A stretch of 64,000 bases of DNA from NCBI GenBank assembly GCA_964017045.1, contig OZ024810.1, positions 17,727,204 to 17,791,203 on the forward strand, given 5' to 3'. Each line of letters begins with the position of its first letter. Positions within the stretch are counted from its first letter, which is position 1. This stretch comes from Omphiscola glabra. Its lineage: Eukaryota > Mollusca > Gastropoda > Lymnaeidae. Position numbers and translations under genes: made by a program. Of the stretch, positions 24,335 to 36,900 are shown piece after piece. Below the pieces are notes generated by a model. That model saw only the letters and a list, made by a program, of their open reading frames with translations. It was not told the DNA's origin and ran no database searches.

Positions 24335-24690
24335 TAATATCCAGTCACTAATCACATCCATCTAGTTGCTGCATTCATTCATTAGGTCCATGCGGTCACT
24401 AATCACGTCCATCTAGTTGCTACCATCATTCATAAGGTCCACGCAGTCCCTAATCACGTCCATCTAGTTGCTACCATCATTCATAAGGTCCACGCAGTCA
24501 CTAATCACGTCCATCTAGTTGCTACCATCATTCATAAGGTCCACGCAGTAGCTTCTACCATCATTCATAAGGTCCACGCAGTAGCTGCTACCATCATTCA
24601 TAAGGTCCACGCAGTAGCTGCTACCATCATTCATAAGGTCCACGCAGTAGCTGCTACCATCATTCATAAGGTCCACGCAGTAGCTGCTAC
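24335..24690 (-). repeat. 33-bp array directly after the Ig-like gene stop codon
   Basis: Units such as ACCATCATTCATAAGGTCCA run up to within 10 bp of the stop codon at 24699-24701, so the array is probably the first part of the 3' UTR. Its short repeated open frame (YCVDLMNDGSS) is out of the gene's coding path. Confidence 0.85.
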
Positions 24691-24698
24691 ATATCAAG

Positions 24699-24910
24699 TC
24701 AGTCTTTAGCTTGTTTGCTTCTGATATTTCTAATGAGGTACGCCAGCTGCATCTGCATCTCAATCTTTTTCTCATTCGCTAAGATCTTCACATGGTCGAT
24801 GACCAAACTGATGGTCCACAGCATCATCAGCATGCATAGCATCAACTGGATGAAACAGAAGATCAGGGTGAAGTCGATGCTCGTCTTTATCGTTTGTTTG
24901 CCTTTGATAC
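24699..24910 (-). CDS. Ig-like gene terminal exon: transmembrane helix and cytoplasmic tail
   Basis: Acceptor CTCTCTCCAAAG. It reads IKGKQTIKTS, then a hydrophobic stretch (LIFCFIQLMLCMLMMLWTIS and a few more residues), then a charged tail ending RSKQAKD and TGA. Single-pass topology with outside N-terminus is expected. Confidence 0.8.
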
Positions 24911-27900
24911 CTTTGGAGAGAGAAAAGAAAGGTGGGGGAGTGTGTGGGGGTATGGGTAACAAAGTGGAAATATTTTTTAAGTTAAATTTTGCTTACCACT
25001 GCCCTAGTAAGAAACGCGGCGCCCTGAATGTGGCTCCCCTCAACATTTAGAAAAAAGGGTGCCGCCCCTATGCGGATGAGTAAAAATACGGTTTTTGGCG
25101 CCCCTTGCCTTTGAAGAACATGGGATTTTTTTGTTTGTTTCATTAACTATTATTATTAAGATCTTAACGCCATTTTGTCGCCCATTGATGTTGCCCTCCC
25201 CCCCCCCCCCCCTGTTTGGCGCCTCCAATTTTGGCAACTGGGACGAGAACACACAGGTCGATGTGGTGAATACTCCGGGAACCACTGGGGTGACCAAACA
25301 AGAGTGAAAACCCGTTATTCATTTTTTACTGTGACGTCATAATTATTTTGTTGTTGGGTTTGTTTGGTTGTTTTTTTTTTTGTTTTTTTTTTGGGGGGGG
25401 GGGGGGGTGTCGAAAGCCAATTGCACGTACCCATGTGTGTGGGGGGGGGGGTGCTGTCAATATATGCGTGGAATAGGAGGGATTCTAAATGTTTTACATT
25501 TTTTGCGTACCTACGCTATGGATTGGTACCGTGACTTCTTTCTTCCAATCGAAACGTTCGCCATTCCAAATAATTATTCCCATTGAAATCTGGGGAAATT
25601 CAAATAACCTGTTTGAGCCTTAGCTTGGGTACCGGGTACTCATACTTTGAAGTCGGCCTTTTGGCCAACAAATCATTGTGCAGCAGAACAATCTTTCCAG
25701 AAATGATGACTTCGCTAACGATATCTATCGCGAAAGTCGCCTAAAGCGATACCGAGAAACGCAGGAGTTGGCAGTCTATCCAGTCCGATACCGAGAATAG
25801 TAGGAGTTGGCAGCCTATCCGATACCGAGAATAGTAGGAGTTGGCAGCCTATCTAAACCGATACCAAGAAAACGTATCGGTTTGTAGTCTCTATAAGTTT
25901 ATAATGTCACTGCTCCAAATCTTACTGCTTATGCTCTGGACGGCCTGGTAGGTCCTTGTGTCATCCACAGGCAGACAGGCTACAGCGGCGCCGGTAATTC
26001 TGTGGCAAGTAAGGTGAAAGCAATTTAAGATGAAGTCATCACGCTGAGCCTTGGGGTCAGTACTCTAAGTCTACGTGTGTAGTCTATTTAAAGACAAATT
26101 ATTTATGTTTCGAGACAGTCAAATTCTTATCTGGAAAAAATTCCCACTAAGAGTCGGAGGCGTAGCTAGAGTGTTTGGCGCCCGGGGACAAGATTCATTT
26201 TAAAGCGCCCGCTTTCCCTTTTTCAATTCTCAAACCCATTATTTTCATCAATAACTAATACCAAAGCACATTTTGGCGCCCTAACTAGCTGGCGCCCGGG
26301 TACATCTGTACCCCCTGCTCTCCCCCCCCCCTACGCTACGCCTCTGCTAAGAGTGTTAAGATGTTTGTTTGGAAGTGTGCATCTGGGTATGTAGTGGCTC
26401 CCATAACAGTATTAGATTGAACTTATTGCAAATAAATACTGGACGGATATTTCACTCCCACACACCCACCCACGCATTTAAGCTCAAAGTCTGCAATAAA
26501 ACCCTGGCCTGTACGTGTCGCAAAAAAAATGGGGGGGGGGGGGGCTGCACGACTAGTGGCACACAGTAGAGCTGAACGGCGAAACTAACACTAACATGGT
26601 CTCGCACTTTTGACCTTGTTTCCCTGGACAAGGAGGCTGCAATGGTATCCATCCTCTGGGGGAAAGGAAACTCGGAGCAACTGCTACTCGAACAAGCTGA
26701 GACTTTAGGACAAGTCCAACACATCCCAGTAACCCAGGGCAGGACGGCTCACTCACACCTCGGTACATACCCCGGTGACGAGGGGCGGGACAGACCAGCT
26801 GGGCGTGGCTGTACCTTTCTGGGCGTGGCTGTACGTGACTGGGCATAGCTTTAAGGATCTCCCCACAAACCCCTTGAAAACTTAATAGATGTTCAAAGTA
26901 ACGTATGTGGTCTAAGAAAGCGTGATCAAGAGATTACCAAATCACTCCACGATCATCTTTAGTCCACCCAGAAATTCTTTAACGTTACCACTAGGTGACA
27001 CGAGGTTAGAACCGTCATCGCCCAGTCACGGGATTAGGGCTACGTCATCCGTGACGCTCCCGTACGAGGGGTTCCCCCAGACCTGTTTGAGAGCCCACTC
27101 ACCCACACGTCAGATTTCCCCCTTCCTTGTCCGTCAAGCTGTAGCGGAGTATGTCCGTCTTCACCCGGCTGATTAGAAGCTTTCCGTTTTGCTGTAAGGA
27201 GAAGACATTGAAACAGTTCGAAACGTTAAACTCGAGGTTATTAAGCTTGTGGCTTGTCAATCTGTACAGTCAGCCGTGGTCGTATTGTGAACCAGCCACC
27301 TCGTGCGTTCATTGGGGGGGGGGGGGGGGTCAGTAAACCCGAACTTTCCCGACAGCTGGTTCAGAGTACAACAGAACACCATGATTCGAGACACGGCTCA
27401 GGGACTATGATCACATCAACCGTTGGTGGATTTATGTGCCTACTGGCTAATTCCAACCAATGACTTCTTCCCCAACAATAACTAATACCAACCAATCACT
27501 ACCTCCACAAATGGCTACTACCAACTAATGACTACATCCCACCGATGACTACTTCCTACCATTGACTAACTTCCCATCAATGACTACTTCCAACAAATGG
27601 CTACTTCCCACCAATGACTACTTCCTACTAATGACTACTTCCTACCAATGACTACTTCCCATCAATGACTACTTCCTACTAATGACTACTTCCTACTAAT
27701 GACTACTTCCCATCAATGACTACTTCCTACTAATGACTACTTCCTACTAATGACTACTTCCCATCAATGACTACTTCCTACTAATGATTACTTCCCATCA
27801 ATGACTACTTCCTACTAATGATTACTTCCTACTAATGACTACTTCCCATCAATGACTACTTCCTACTAATGATTACTTCCCATCAATGACTACTTCCTAC

Positions 27901-30900
27901 TAATGATTACTTCCCATCAATGACTACTTCCTACTAATGATTACTTCCTACTAATGACTACTTCCCATCAATGACTACTTCCTACTAATGATTACTTCCC
28001 ACCAATGACTACTTCCTACCAATGACTACTTCCTACTAATGACTACTTCCCATCAATGACTACTTCCTACCAATGACTACTTCCTACTAATGACTACTTC
28101 CTACCAATGACTACTTCCTACTAATGACTACTTCCCATCAATGACTACTTCCTACTAATGACTACTTCCTACTAATGACTACTTCCCATCAATGACTACT
28201 TCCTACTAATGACTACTTCCTACTAATGACTACTTCCCATCAATGACTACTTCCTACTAATGATTACTTCCCATCAATGACTACTTCCTACTAATGATTA
28301 CTTCCCACCAATGACTACTTCCTACCAATGACTACTTCCTACTAATGACTACTTCCCATCAATGACTACTTCCTACCAATGACTACTTCCTACTAATGAC
28401 TACTTCCTACCAATGGCTACTTCCTACCAATGGTGTCCACAAGACGTCACTTAACCACACTGTGGCGAGTCCACATAGTCTCTACCTACCCACACCGTGG
28501 CGAGTCCACATGGCCTCTACCTACCGACACCGTGGCGAGTCCACATGGCCTCTACCTACCCACACAGTGGCGAGTCCACATGGCCTCTACCTTACCACAC
28601 CGTGGCGAGTCCACATGGCCTCTACCTACCGACACCGTGGCGAGTCCACATAGCCTCTACCTACCCACACAGTGGTGAGTCCACATAGCCTCTATTTACC
28701 CACACCGTGGTTAGTCCACGTAGCCTCTACCTACTCACCCCGTGGCGAGTCCACGTGGCCTCTACTCACCCACACAGTGGCGAGTCCACATGGCCTCTAC
28801 CTACCCACACAGAAAGATTGATTGGAGGTGAGCCGTAAAAGGCGATTCGCCTCAACGAGCACGTGATGAGCACCTGGCCGGTGATGGACATTGTGGTCTC
28901 CATGTAGACACTTGTGGTCACACTCGGCGGGACTGTCAGAATAAAGTGTTATCTTGTTAAACCTCTTGATGAAACAATTATTTTTACTAACACAAACATG
29001 TCTAAAGGCAATTAGATTCCTTTTAGTTTTATATTTTATCCATACATTTAAAAACATAAAGAAAGTGATTGATTGATTGATTCTATAGCGCTGGTATCCA
29101 TGCTGCTTTAGCATGCTCGCTTCGCTCTGGTTTCCTCAAAACTATTAAACCAAAAAAGTCTTTACATGTTTCCTAAATGATTTTCTGTCCTTTTCAATAC
29201 TCCTCAAAGATGGAGGTAAAATATTCCATAACTTGTGCGCTACCACTTCAAAAGAGCGCATTCCGTATGACTTTTTTTTCTGTGATCATCCACACTGGGA
29301 ATTTTCAGTAAGGACTGAGTTGAGGACCGCAGGTTCTTTAAGGTTACATGTTTATAAAGCAGTTCTTTCAGATATTCCGGTGCAGAGCCTTCTATGCAGC
29401 CGTACGCCAAGGACACTGATATATAATATAATATATATGTAGCAGATTCAGTGAAATGAGGAGTTCAATTGAAAACCCCGCTAAGTAACTTCTTTTTGAT
29501 TTTAGAGAAAAATTAGGTTTTTTTATAATTAATTTATAAAGCGAATCTAGCATTTATATATTTTTAAATGGTGAATTTTAGACTTACATAAAGCTGTTGA
29601 ATCATTAAAATTACAAAATACTGTAGCTCGACACTTGATTAAACCGCCAAGGTAGATAACTCATTTATTTAGAAAGAGTGACGTAGCACATTTTGAATTG
29701 GTCTCCTCAAATTGAAGTTAACTTTAACAAAAAAAAAGAAGGACGTCGCGCTGGTCGACCAAGACTAAGACGTAGGCCTATTGATGATGTAGAGATGACT
29801 TTACGTCTGCTTGAAATAATAATAATGAACTTGAAATAAAAATAAAGGCGAGGGAGATGAGATGTTTCATTCTTTGCATCTGCTAAAGAGACCATATCTC
29901 CAACAAACAAGTGAATGGAAGGATTCGTCAAGCCATTGGGCAGTACGACGACCTCCTGGTGACTGCAAAAAAAAAAAAAACAACGCGCAAACTGGAATGG
30001 TATGGCCACGTGACAAGAAAACAAGGGCTCGAGCCAAAGAAATCATGCAGGGTACAACGAGAGGAGGAAGAGGAAGACAGAGAAAAAAGATGGGAAGATA
30101 ACATCAAAGAGTGGAAGGGACTAAAACTAGGCGATGCTGTACGAAGTGCAGAAAACAGAGGAATGGAGAAGGATAGTTTTCATGTCATCTGTGGCGCCCC
30201 AACGGTCCAAGGGCTAAGGGGCATGATAATGATGATAATGATGATGATGATCGGGATCCGCCTATGAAGATGTTACGCGACTGATAGCTCATTATCGTGG
30301 ATGTTATGTTGGGTGAGGGAGCAGGCCAGAGTCCGTACAGCGACAAGAATCTCATTAAAAAATAACTAGCATCATGCTAAGATGTTCCTAAACTATTTGA
30401 ATTTATTTGCGTATCGCCGATGACCATTTAGGCTGGTGAACAGCAACTGCTGTGGGAGTCAAAGAGTGAACAGCAAATAGTATGGGAATCAAAGAGTGAA
30501 CAGCAACTGCTGTGGGAGTCAAAGAGTGAACAGCAAATAGTATGGGAATCAAAGAGTGAACATCAACTGCTGTGGGAGTCAAACAGTGAACAGCAAATAG
30601 TATGGGAATCAAAGAGTGAACATCAAATAGTATGGGAATCAAAGAGTGAACAGCAAATAGTATGGGAATCAAAGAGTGAACATCAACTGCTGTGGGAGTC
30701 AAAGAGTGAACAGCAAATAGTATGGGAATCAAAGAGTGAACATCAACTGCTGTGGGAGTCAAACAGTGAACAGCAAATAGTATGGGAATCAAAGAGTGAA
30801 CAGCAAATAGTATGGGAATCAAAGAGTGAACAGCAAATAGTATGGGAATCAAAGAGTGAACATCAACTGCTGTGGGAGTCAAACAGTGAACAGCAAATAG

Positions 30901-33900
30901 TATGGGAATCAAAGAGTGAACAGCAAATAGTATGGGAATCAAAGAGTGAACAGCAAATAGTATGGGAATCAAAGAGTGAATATCAAGTGCTACTGGCGTC
31001 AATCCTTAATTGATCATATCCTGTCATCCCGATGTCATAACAACGAACAAGAACCTATCAAATGTCGCCTTCTGATGACTACCACTGACCACGCTAGTTT
31101 TAGTTCGCCTTAAAAAAAAAATTAAACAATTAACGTCGCTAAATTTTTTTTCCACCATAATTCTTTGAATCGGGTCTAAATAAAACAGCATTATACAACT
31201 GAGCCTTTTTTTTTTTTTTTTAGACTTATCTATTCGGAATATTGTAAGGGAAACTTTAAGTATGCGCCGCGTCTCTGAATTCATTTAAATATGCAGCGTG
31301 TAATTGGCCCCCCCTACACCTTCTTTTCAAGTCCTTTAAACTATTATAAATTCTAATGACCCACCCTTTCTACACGGCAGATTCATTACACCAACTAAGA
31401 AGAAAACACTGTGCACCGAAAGCACTTGCGATATTTTAAAGAATCTCATTTAGCGTAGCTCTTTTCTGAACAAGTTTACCAAAGGATGCTGAACAAGTTT
31501 ACCAAAGGATGTTACAGACATTGACCACGAACTTTAACAGCATTACTGGTAGGTTAGCGTGAATAACTTTCAACTTTTTTTTTCATTTTGTAGACAGAGC
31601 CGTCGAATAGTTCTATACAAATAACATCAAATGAACTGAAAAATAAAGTTCAAAAACGAGTCAATGAAAGAGAAACGACTTACTTGTTGAATAGAATGAT
31701 TAAAGTGCCTAGCTTGTTGCAGATAATCAAAGAAACAACTCACTTGTAACTTTGAATGATAGAAACAACTCACTTGTAACTTTGAATGATAGAAATGACT
31801 AAATTGTAACTTTGAATGATAGAAATGACCAAATTGTAACTTTGAATGATAGAAAGGACTCACTTGTAACTTTGCATGCTAGATATGACTCACTTGTAAC
31901 TTCGCATGCTAGATATGACTCACCTGTAACTTCGCATGCTAGATATGACTCACTTGTAACTTCGAATGCCAGATATGACTCACTTGTAACTTCGAATGCC
32001 AGATATGACTCACTTGTAACTTCGAATGCCAGATATGACTCACTTGTAACTTCGAATGCTAGATATGACTCACTTGTAACTTCGAATGCTAGATATGACT
32101 CACTTGTAACTTCGAATGCTAGATATGACTCACTTGTAACTTCGAATGCCAGATATGACTCACTTGTAACTTCGAATGCCAGATATGACTCACTTGTAAC
32201 TTCGAATGCCAGATATGACTCACTTGTAACTTCGAATGCTAGATATGACTCACTTGTAACTTCGAATGCCAGATATGACTCACTTGTAACTTCGCATGCT
32301 AGATATGACTCACCTGTAACTTCGCATGCTAGATATGACTCACTTGTAACTTCGAATGCTAGATATGACTCACTTGTAACTTCGAATGCTAGATATGACT
32401 CACTTGTAACTTCGAATGCTAGATATGACTCACTTGTAACTTCGAATGCTAGATATGACTCACTTGTAACTTCGAATGCCAGATATGACTCACTTGTAAC
32501 TTCGAAACGCGTTTCGTCTTTGATGAGCGTGACTTCGCTTGGAAGCTCTTCACCCACTGGTCTCGGCGTTGTTGTTGTGGTAGTTGTAGCAGTAGTGGTA
32601 GTTGTCGTCGCTGTGGTAGTGGTGGTGGTGGTGGTGGTGGAGGTGGGAGTGGTCGTTGTTGTGCTGGGGGTGGCGGTGGTGCGTTTGGGGGTGGGGGCGG
32701 GGGTCGCTCTAGTCGATCGTTTGGTTGTCTTAGTCGTCAGCGTGGTGGGAACGGTCGTCGTTGTGTTGCTGACGTCCTCATCCGTGTCGTTCCGGCTCAA
32801 GTTCGTGGCGTTCCCGCACATGTCCATGGCGCTCCCACTCAAGTCCGTGCCGTTCCCGCTCAAGTACGTGCCGTTCCCGCTCAAGTACGTGCCGTTCCCG
32901 CTCAAGTACGTGCCGTTCCCGCTCAAGTACGTGCCGTTCCCGATTAAGTAAGTTCCGTTCCCGCTCAAGTACGTGCCGTTCCCGCTCAAGTCCGTGCCGT
33001 TCCCGCTCAAGTACGTGCCATTCCCGCTCAAGTTCGTGCCGTTCCCGCTCAAGTACGTGGCGTTGAAGCTGGTCTCATTCGATGTTTTGTCTCCGTAGCC
33101 CAGTCCTCGATCGTTGCGCTGTAATTTGCGAGCTGGGTTTTGTATACATTTTTTTTTGAAGAGAAGAAAATAATATTTTATTAAAATTTTTGGTTTTAAA
33201 GTAATGTTACGGCTAAAGTGTTGAGTTTTGACTATGTTACAGAAAAATAGTTTTAAAAATAATAATTAAAATATTCACAAATATAATGGTAACCTTACTA
33301 CAGCAAGCGAGTACTGACGCGTCTACAGATGTTGCCTTAATGTCATAATGGTCCCCTTTCTACAGCAAGCGAGTACTGACGCGTCTACAGATGTTGCCGT
33401 GACGTCACAATGGTACCCTTTCTACAGCAAGCAAGTTCTGACGGGTCAGATACCTTCTCAATAATTTCTTCTAAAACAGCGGGTGCGCCACTGTACACCA
33501 AGGCGGGATGGCGCCCCTGTAGATATCCCATACACCAGGGGTGGGCAAACTACGGCCCGCGTGCCGCATGCGGTCCGGCAACTGATAGTATGAGGCCCTC
33601 GAAGGCATTTAAAAATGTAAAAAATATACTTTGTTTTTAAGTTATTTTGTTGAATTTTACAGAATTTCATGTACCGTTGTGATTTTTAAAACATTTTTTT
33701 ATCAAATTATTTCTAATTTTCAATTTTTGTGAACAGTCCTTGACCTTTGTCATGTAATGCTAAAATACGAAATTACCGATTTTAACATAGAGAAATGTTT
33801 ATCGACATGTAAAAATTGGACATAATACACATGCGCCTCCCCCCCCCCCAATAGCTTTACCTTTGTCAATGCGCCCCTCCCCACAAACAATTTTGCCCAC

Positions 33901-36900
33901 CCCTGACATACACAAATGCGAAATTACCGATTTTAACATAGAGAAATGTTTATCGACATGTAAAAATTGGACATAATACACATGCGCCTCCTTCCCCCCC
34001 CCCAATAGCTTTACCTTGTCAATGCGCCCCTCCGCACAAAAAATTTTGCCCTACACAAATCGAAGTGTATGTTCACTGTGTTGAATGTAATGTAGTGGTC
34101 TCTAAGTGACGCTCATTTCTACATCTGTTTAATTAGGTAACTCACCCCAATCGCTTGGAGAGTTGTCGTCGCTCTATTAAAAAAAAAAATTGAAATTTGT
34201 TAGGTAGTCATCACCTGGTTAGGCTCGGGATTGTTTCCCTCAACCCTAACTATGTCTTTGCATAAGTGGATCCATGGCTCACTTGTAATCATACTGTAAT
34301 CGTGCATATGGGAACCTACCCTTATTATGTTCCTGTGTGCAGAAGCCCAGACCTTACCATGTCATTGGATGTGGGGACAAGGCTTTACTATGTGACTACG
34401 TGGGGGACCAAGGCTTTACTATGTGACTACGTGGGGGACCAAGGCCTTACTATGTGACTACGTGGGGGACCAAGGCCTTACTATGTGACTACGTGGGGGA
34501 CCAAGGCTTTACTATGTGACTACGTGGGGGACCAAGGCCTTACTATGTGACTACGTGGGGGACCAAGGCCTTACTATGTGACTACGTGGGGGACCAAGGC
34601 TTTACTTTGTGACTAGGTGGGGGACCAAGGCCTTACTATGTGACTACGTGGGGGACCAAGGCTTTACTATGTGACTACGTGGGGGACCAAGGCCTTACTA
34701 TGTGACTACGTGGGGGACCAAGGCTTTACTATGTGACTACGTGGGGGACCAAGGCTTTACTATGTGACTACGTGGGGGACCAAAACCTTACTATGTGACT
34801 ACGTGGGGGACCAAGGCCTTACTATGTGACTACGTGGGGGACCAAGGCTTTACTTTGTGACTACGTGGGGGACCAAGGCCTTACTATGTGACTACGTGGG
34901 GGACCAAGGCTTTAATATGTGACTACGTGGGGGACCAAGGCTTTACTATGTGACTACGTGGGGGACCAAGGCCTTACTATGTGACTACGTGGGGGACCAA
35001 GGCTTTACTATGTGACTACGTGGGGGACCAAGGCCTTACTATGTGACTACGTGGGGGACCAAGGCTTTACTATGTGACTACGTGGGGGATCAAGGCCTTA
35101 CTATGTGACTACGTGGGGGACCAAGGCCTTACTATGTCATTGTATGTGGGGGACCAAGGCCTTACTTTGCCATTGTATGTGGAGGACCAAGGCCTTACTT
35201 TGCCATTGTATGTGGAGGACCAAGGCCTTACTTTGCCATTGTATGTGGAGGACCAAGGCCTTACTTTGCCATTGTATGTGGAGGACCAAGGCCTTACTTT
35301 GCCATTGTTATGTGGAGGACCAAGGCCTTACTTTGCCATTGTATGTGGAGGACCAAGGCCTTACTTTGCCATTGTTATGTGGAGGACCAAGGCCTTACTT
35401 TGTCATTGTATGTGGGGGACCAAGGCCTTACTATGTCATTGTTATGTGGAGGACCAAGGCCTTACTATGTCATTGTATGTGGAGGACCAAGGCCTTACTT
35501 TGCCATTGTATGTGGAGGACCAAGGCCTTACTTTGCCATTGTATGTGGAGGACCAAGGCCTTACTATGTCATTGTATGTGGGGGACCAAGGCCTTACTTT
35601 GTCATTGTTATGTGGAGGACCAAGGCCTTACTATGTCATTGTATGTGGAGGACCAAGGCCTTACTTTGCCATTGTATGTGGAGGACCAAGGCCTTACTAT
35701 GTCATTGTATGTGGGGGACCAAGGCCTTACTTTGCCATTGTATGTGGAGGACCAAGGCCTTACTTTGCCATTGTTATGTGGAGGACCAAGGCCTTACTTT
35801 GCCATTGTTATGTGGAGGACCAAGGCCTTACTTTGCCATTGTTATGTGGAGGACCAAGGCCTTACTTTGCCATTGTTATGTGGAGGACCAAGGCCTTACT
35901 TTGTCATTGTATGTGGGGGACCAAGGCCTTACTATGTCATTGTTATGTGGAGGACCAAGGCCTTACTATGTCATTGTATGTGGAGGACCGAGGCCTTACT
36001 TTGCCATTGCATGTGGAGGACCAAGGCCTTACTATGTCATTGTATGTGGGGGACCAAGGCCTTACTTTGTCATTGTTATGTGGAGGACCAAGGCCTTACT
36101 TTGTCATTGTATGTGGAGGACCAAGGCCTTACTTTGCCATTGTATGTGGAGGACCAAGGCCTTACTATGTCATTGTATGTGGGGGACCAAGGCCTTACTT
36201 TGCCATTGTATGTGGAGGACCAAGGCCTTACTATGTCATTGTATGTGGGGGACCAAGGCCTTACTTTGCCATTGTATGTGGAGGACCAAGGCCTTACTTT
36301 GTCATTGTATGTGGGGGACCAAGGCCTTACTTTGCCATTGTATGTGGAGGACCAAGGCCTTACTTTGTCATTGTATGTGGGGGACCAAGGCCTTACTTTG
36401 CCATTGTATGTGGAGGACCAAGGCCTTACTATGTCATTGTATGTGGGGGACCAAGGCCTTACTTTGCCATTGTATGTGGGGGACCAAGGCCTTACTTTGC
36501 CATTGTATGTGGAGGACCAAGGCCTTACTATGTCATTGTATGTGGGGGACCAAGGCCTTACTTTGCCATTGTATGTGGAGGACCAAGGCCTTACTATGTC
36601 ATTGTATGTGGGGGACCAAGGCCTTACTTTGCCATTGTATGTGGGGGACCAAGGCCTTACTTTGCCATTGTATGTGGGGGACCAAGGCCTTACTTTGCCA
36701 TTGTATGTGGGGGACCAAGGCCTTACTATGTCATTGTATGTGGGGGACCAAGGCCTTACTTTGCCATTGTATGTGGGGGACCAAGGCCTTACTTTGCCAT
36801 TGTATGTGGAGGACCAAGGCCTTACTATGTCATTGTATGTGGGGGACCAAGGCCTTACTTTGCCATTGTATGTGGAGGACCAAGGCCTTACTATGTCATT

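Noticed and set aside
30403..31002. 199-codon minus-strand ORF of HSLIPILFAV repeats
   Set aside because: 30-bp array with no splice signals or non-repeat coding sequence joined to it.
31812..32951. 379-codon plus-strand ORF (repeats of HARYDSLVTS then Val-rich)
   Set aside because: Antisense shadow of the stalk exon and its donor array.
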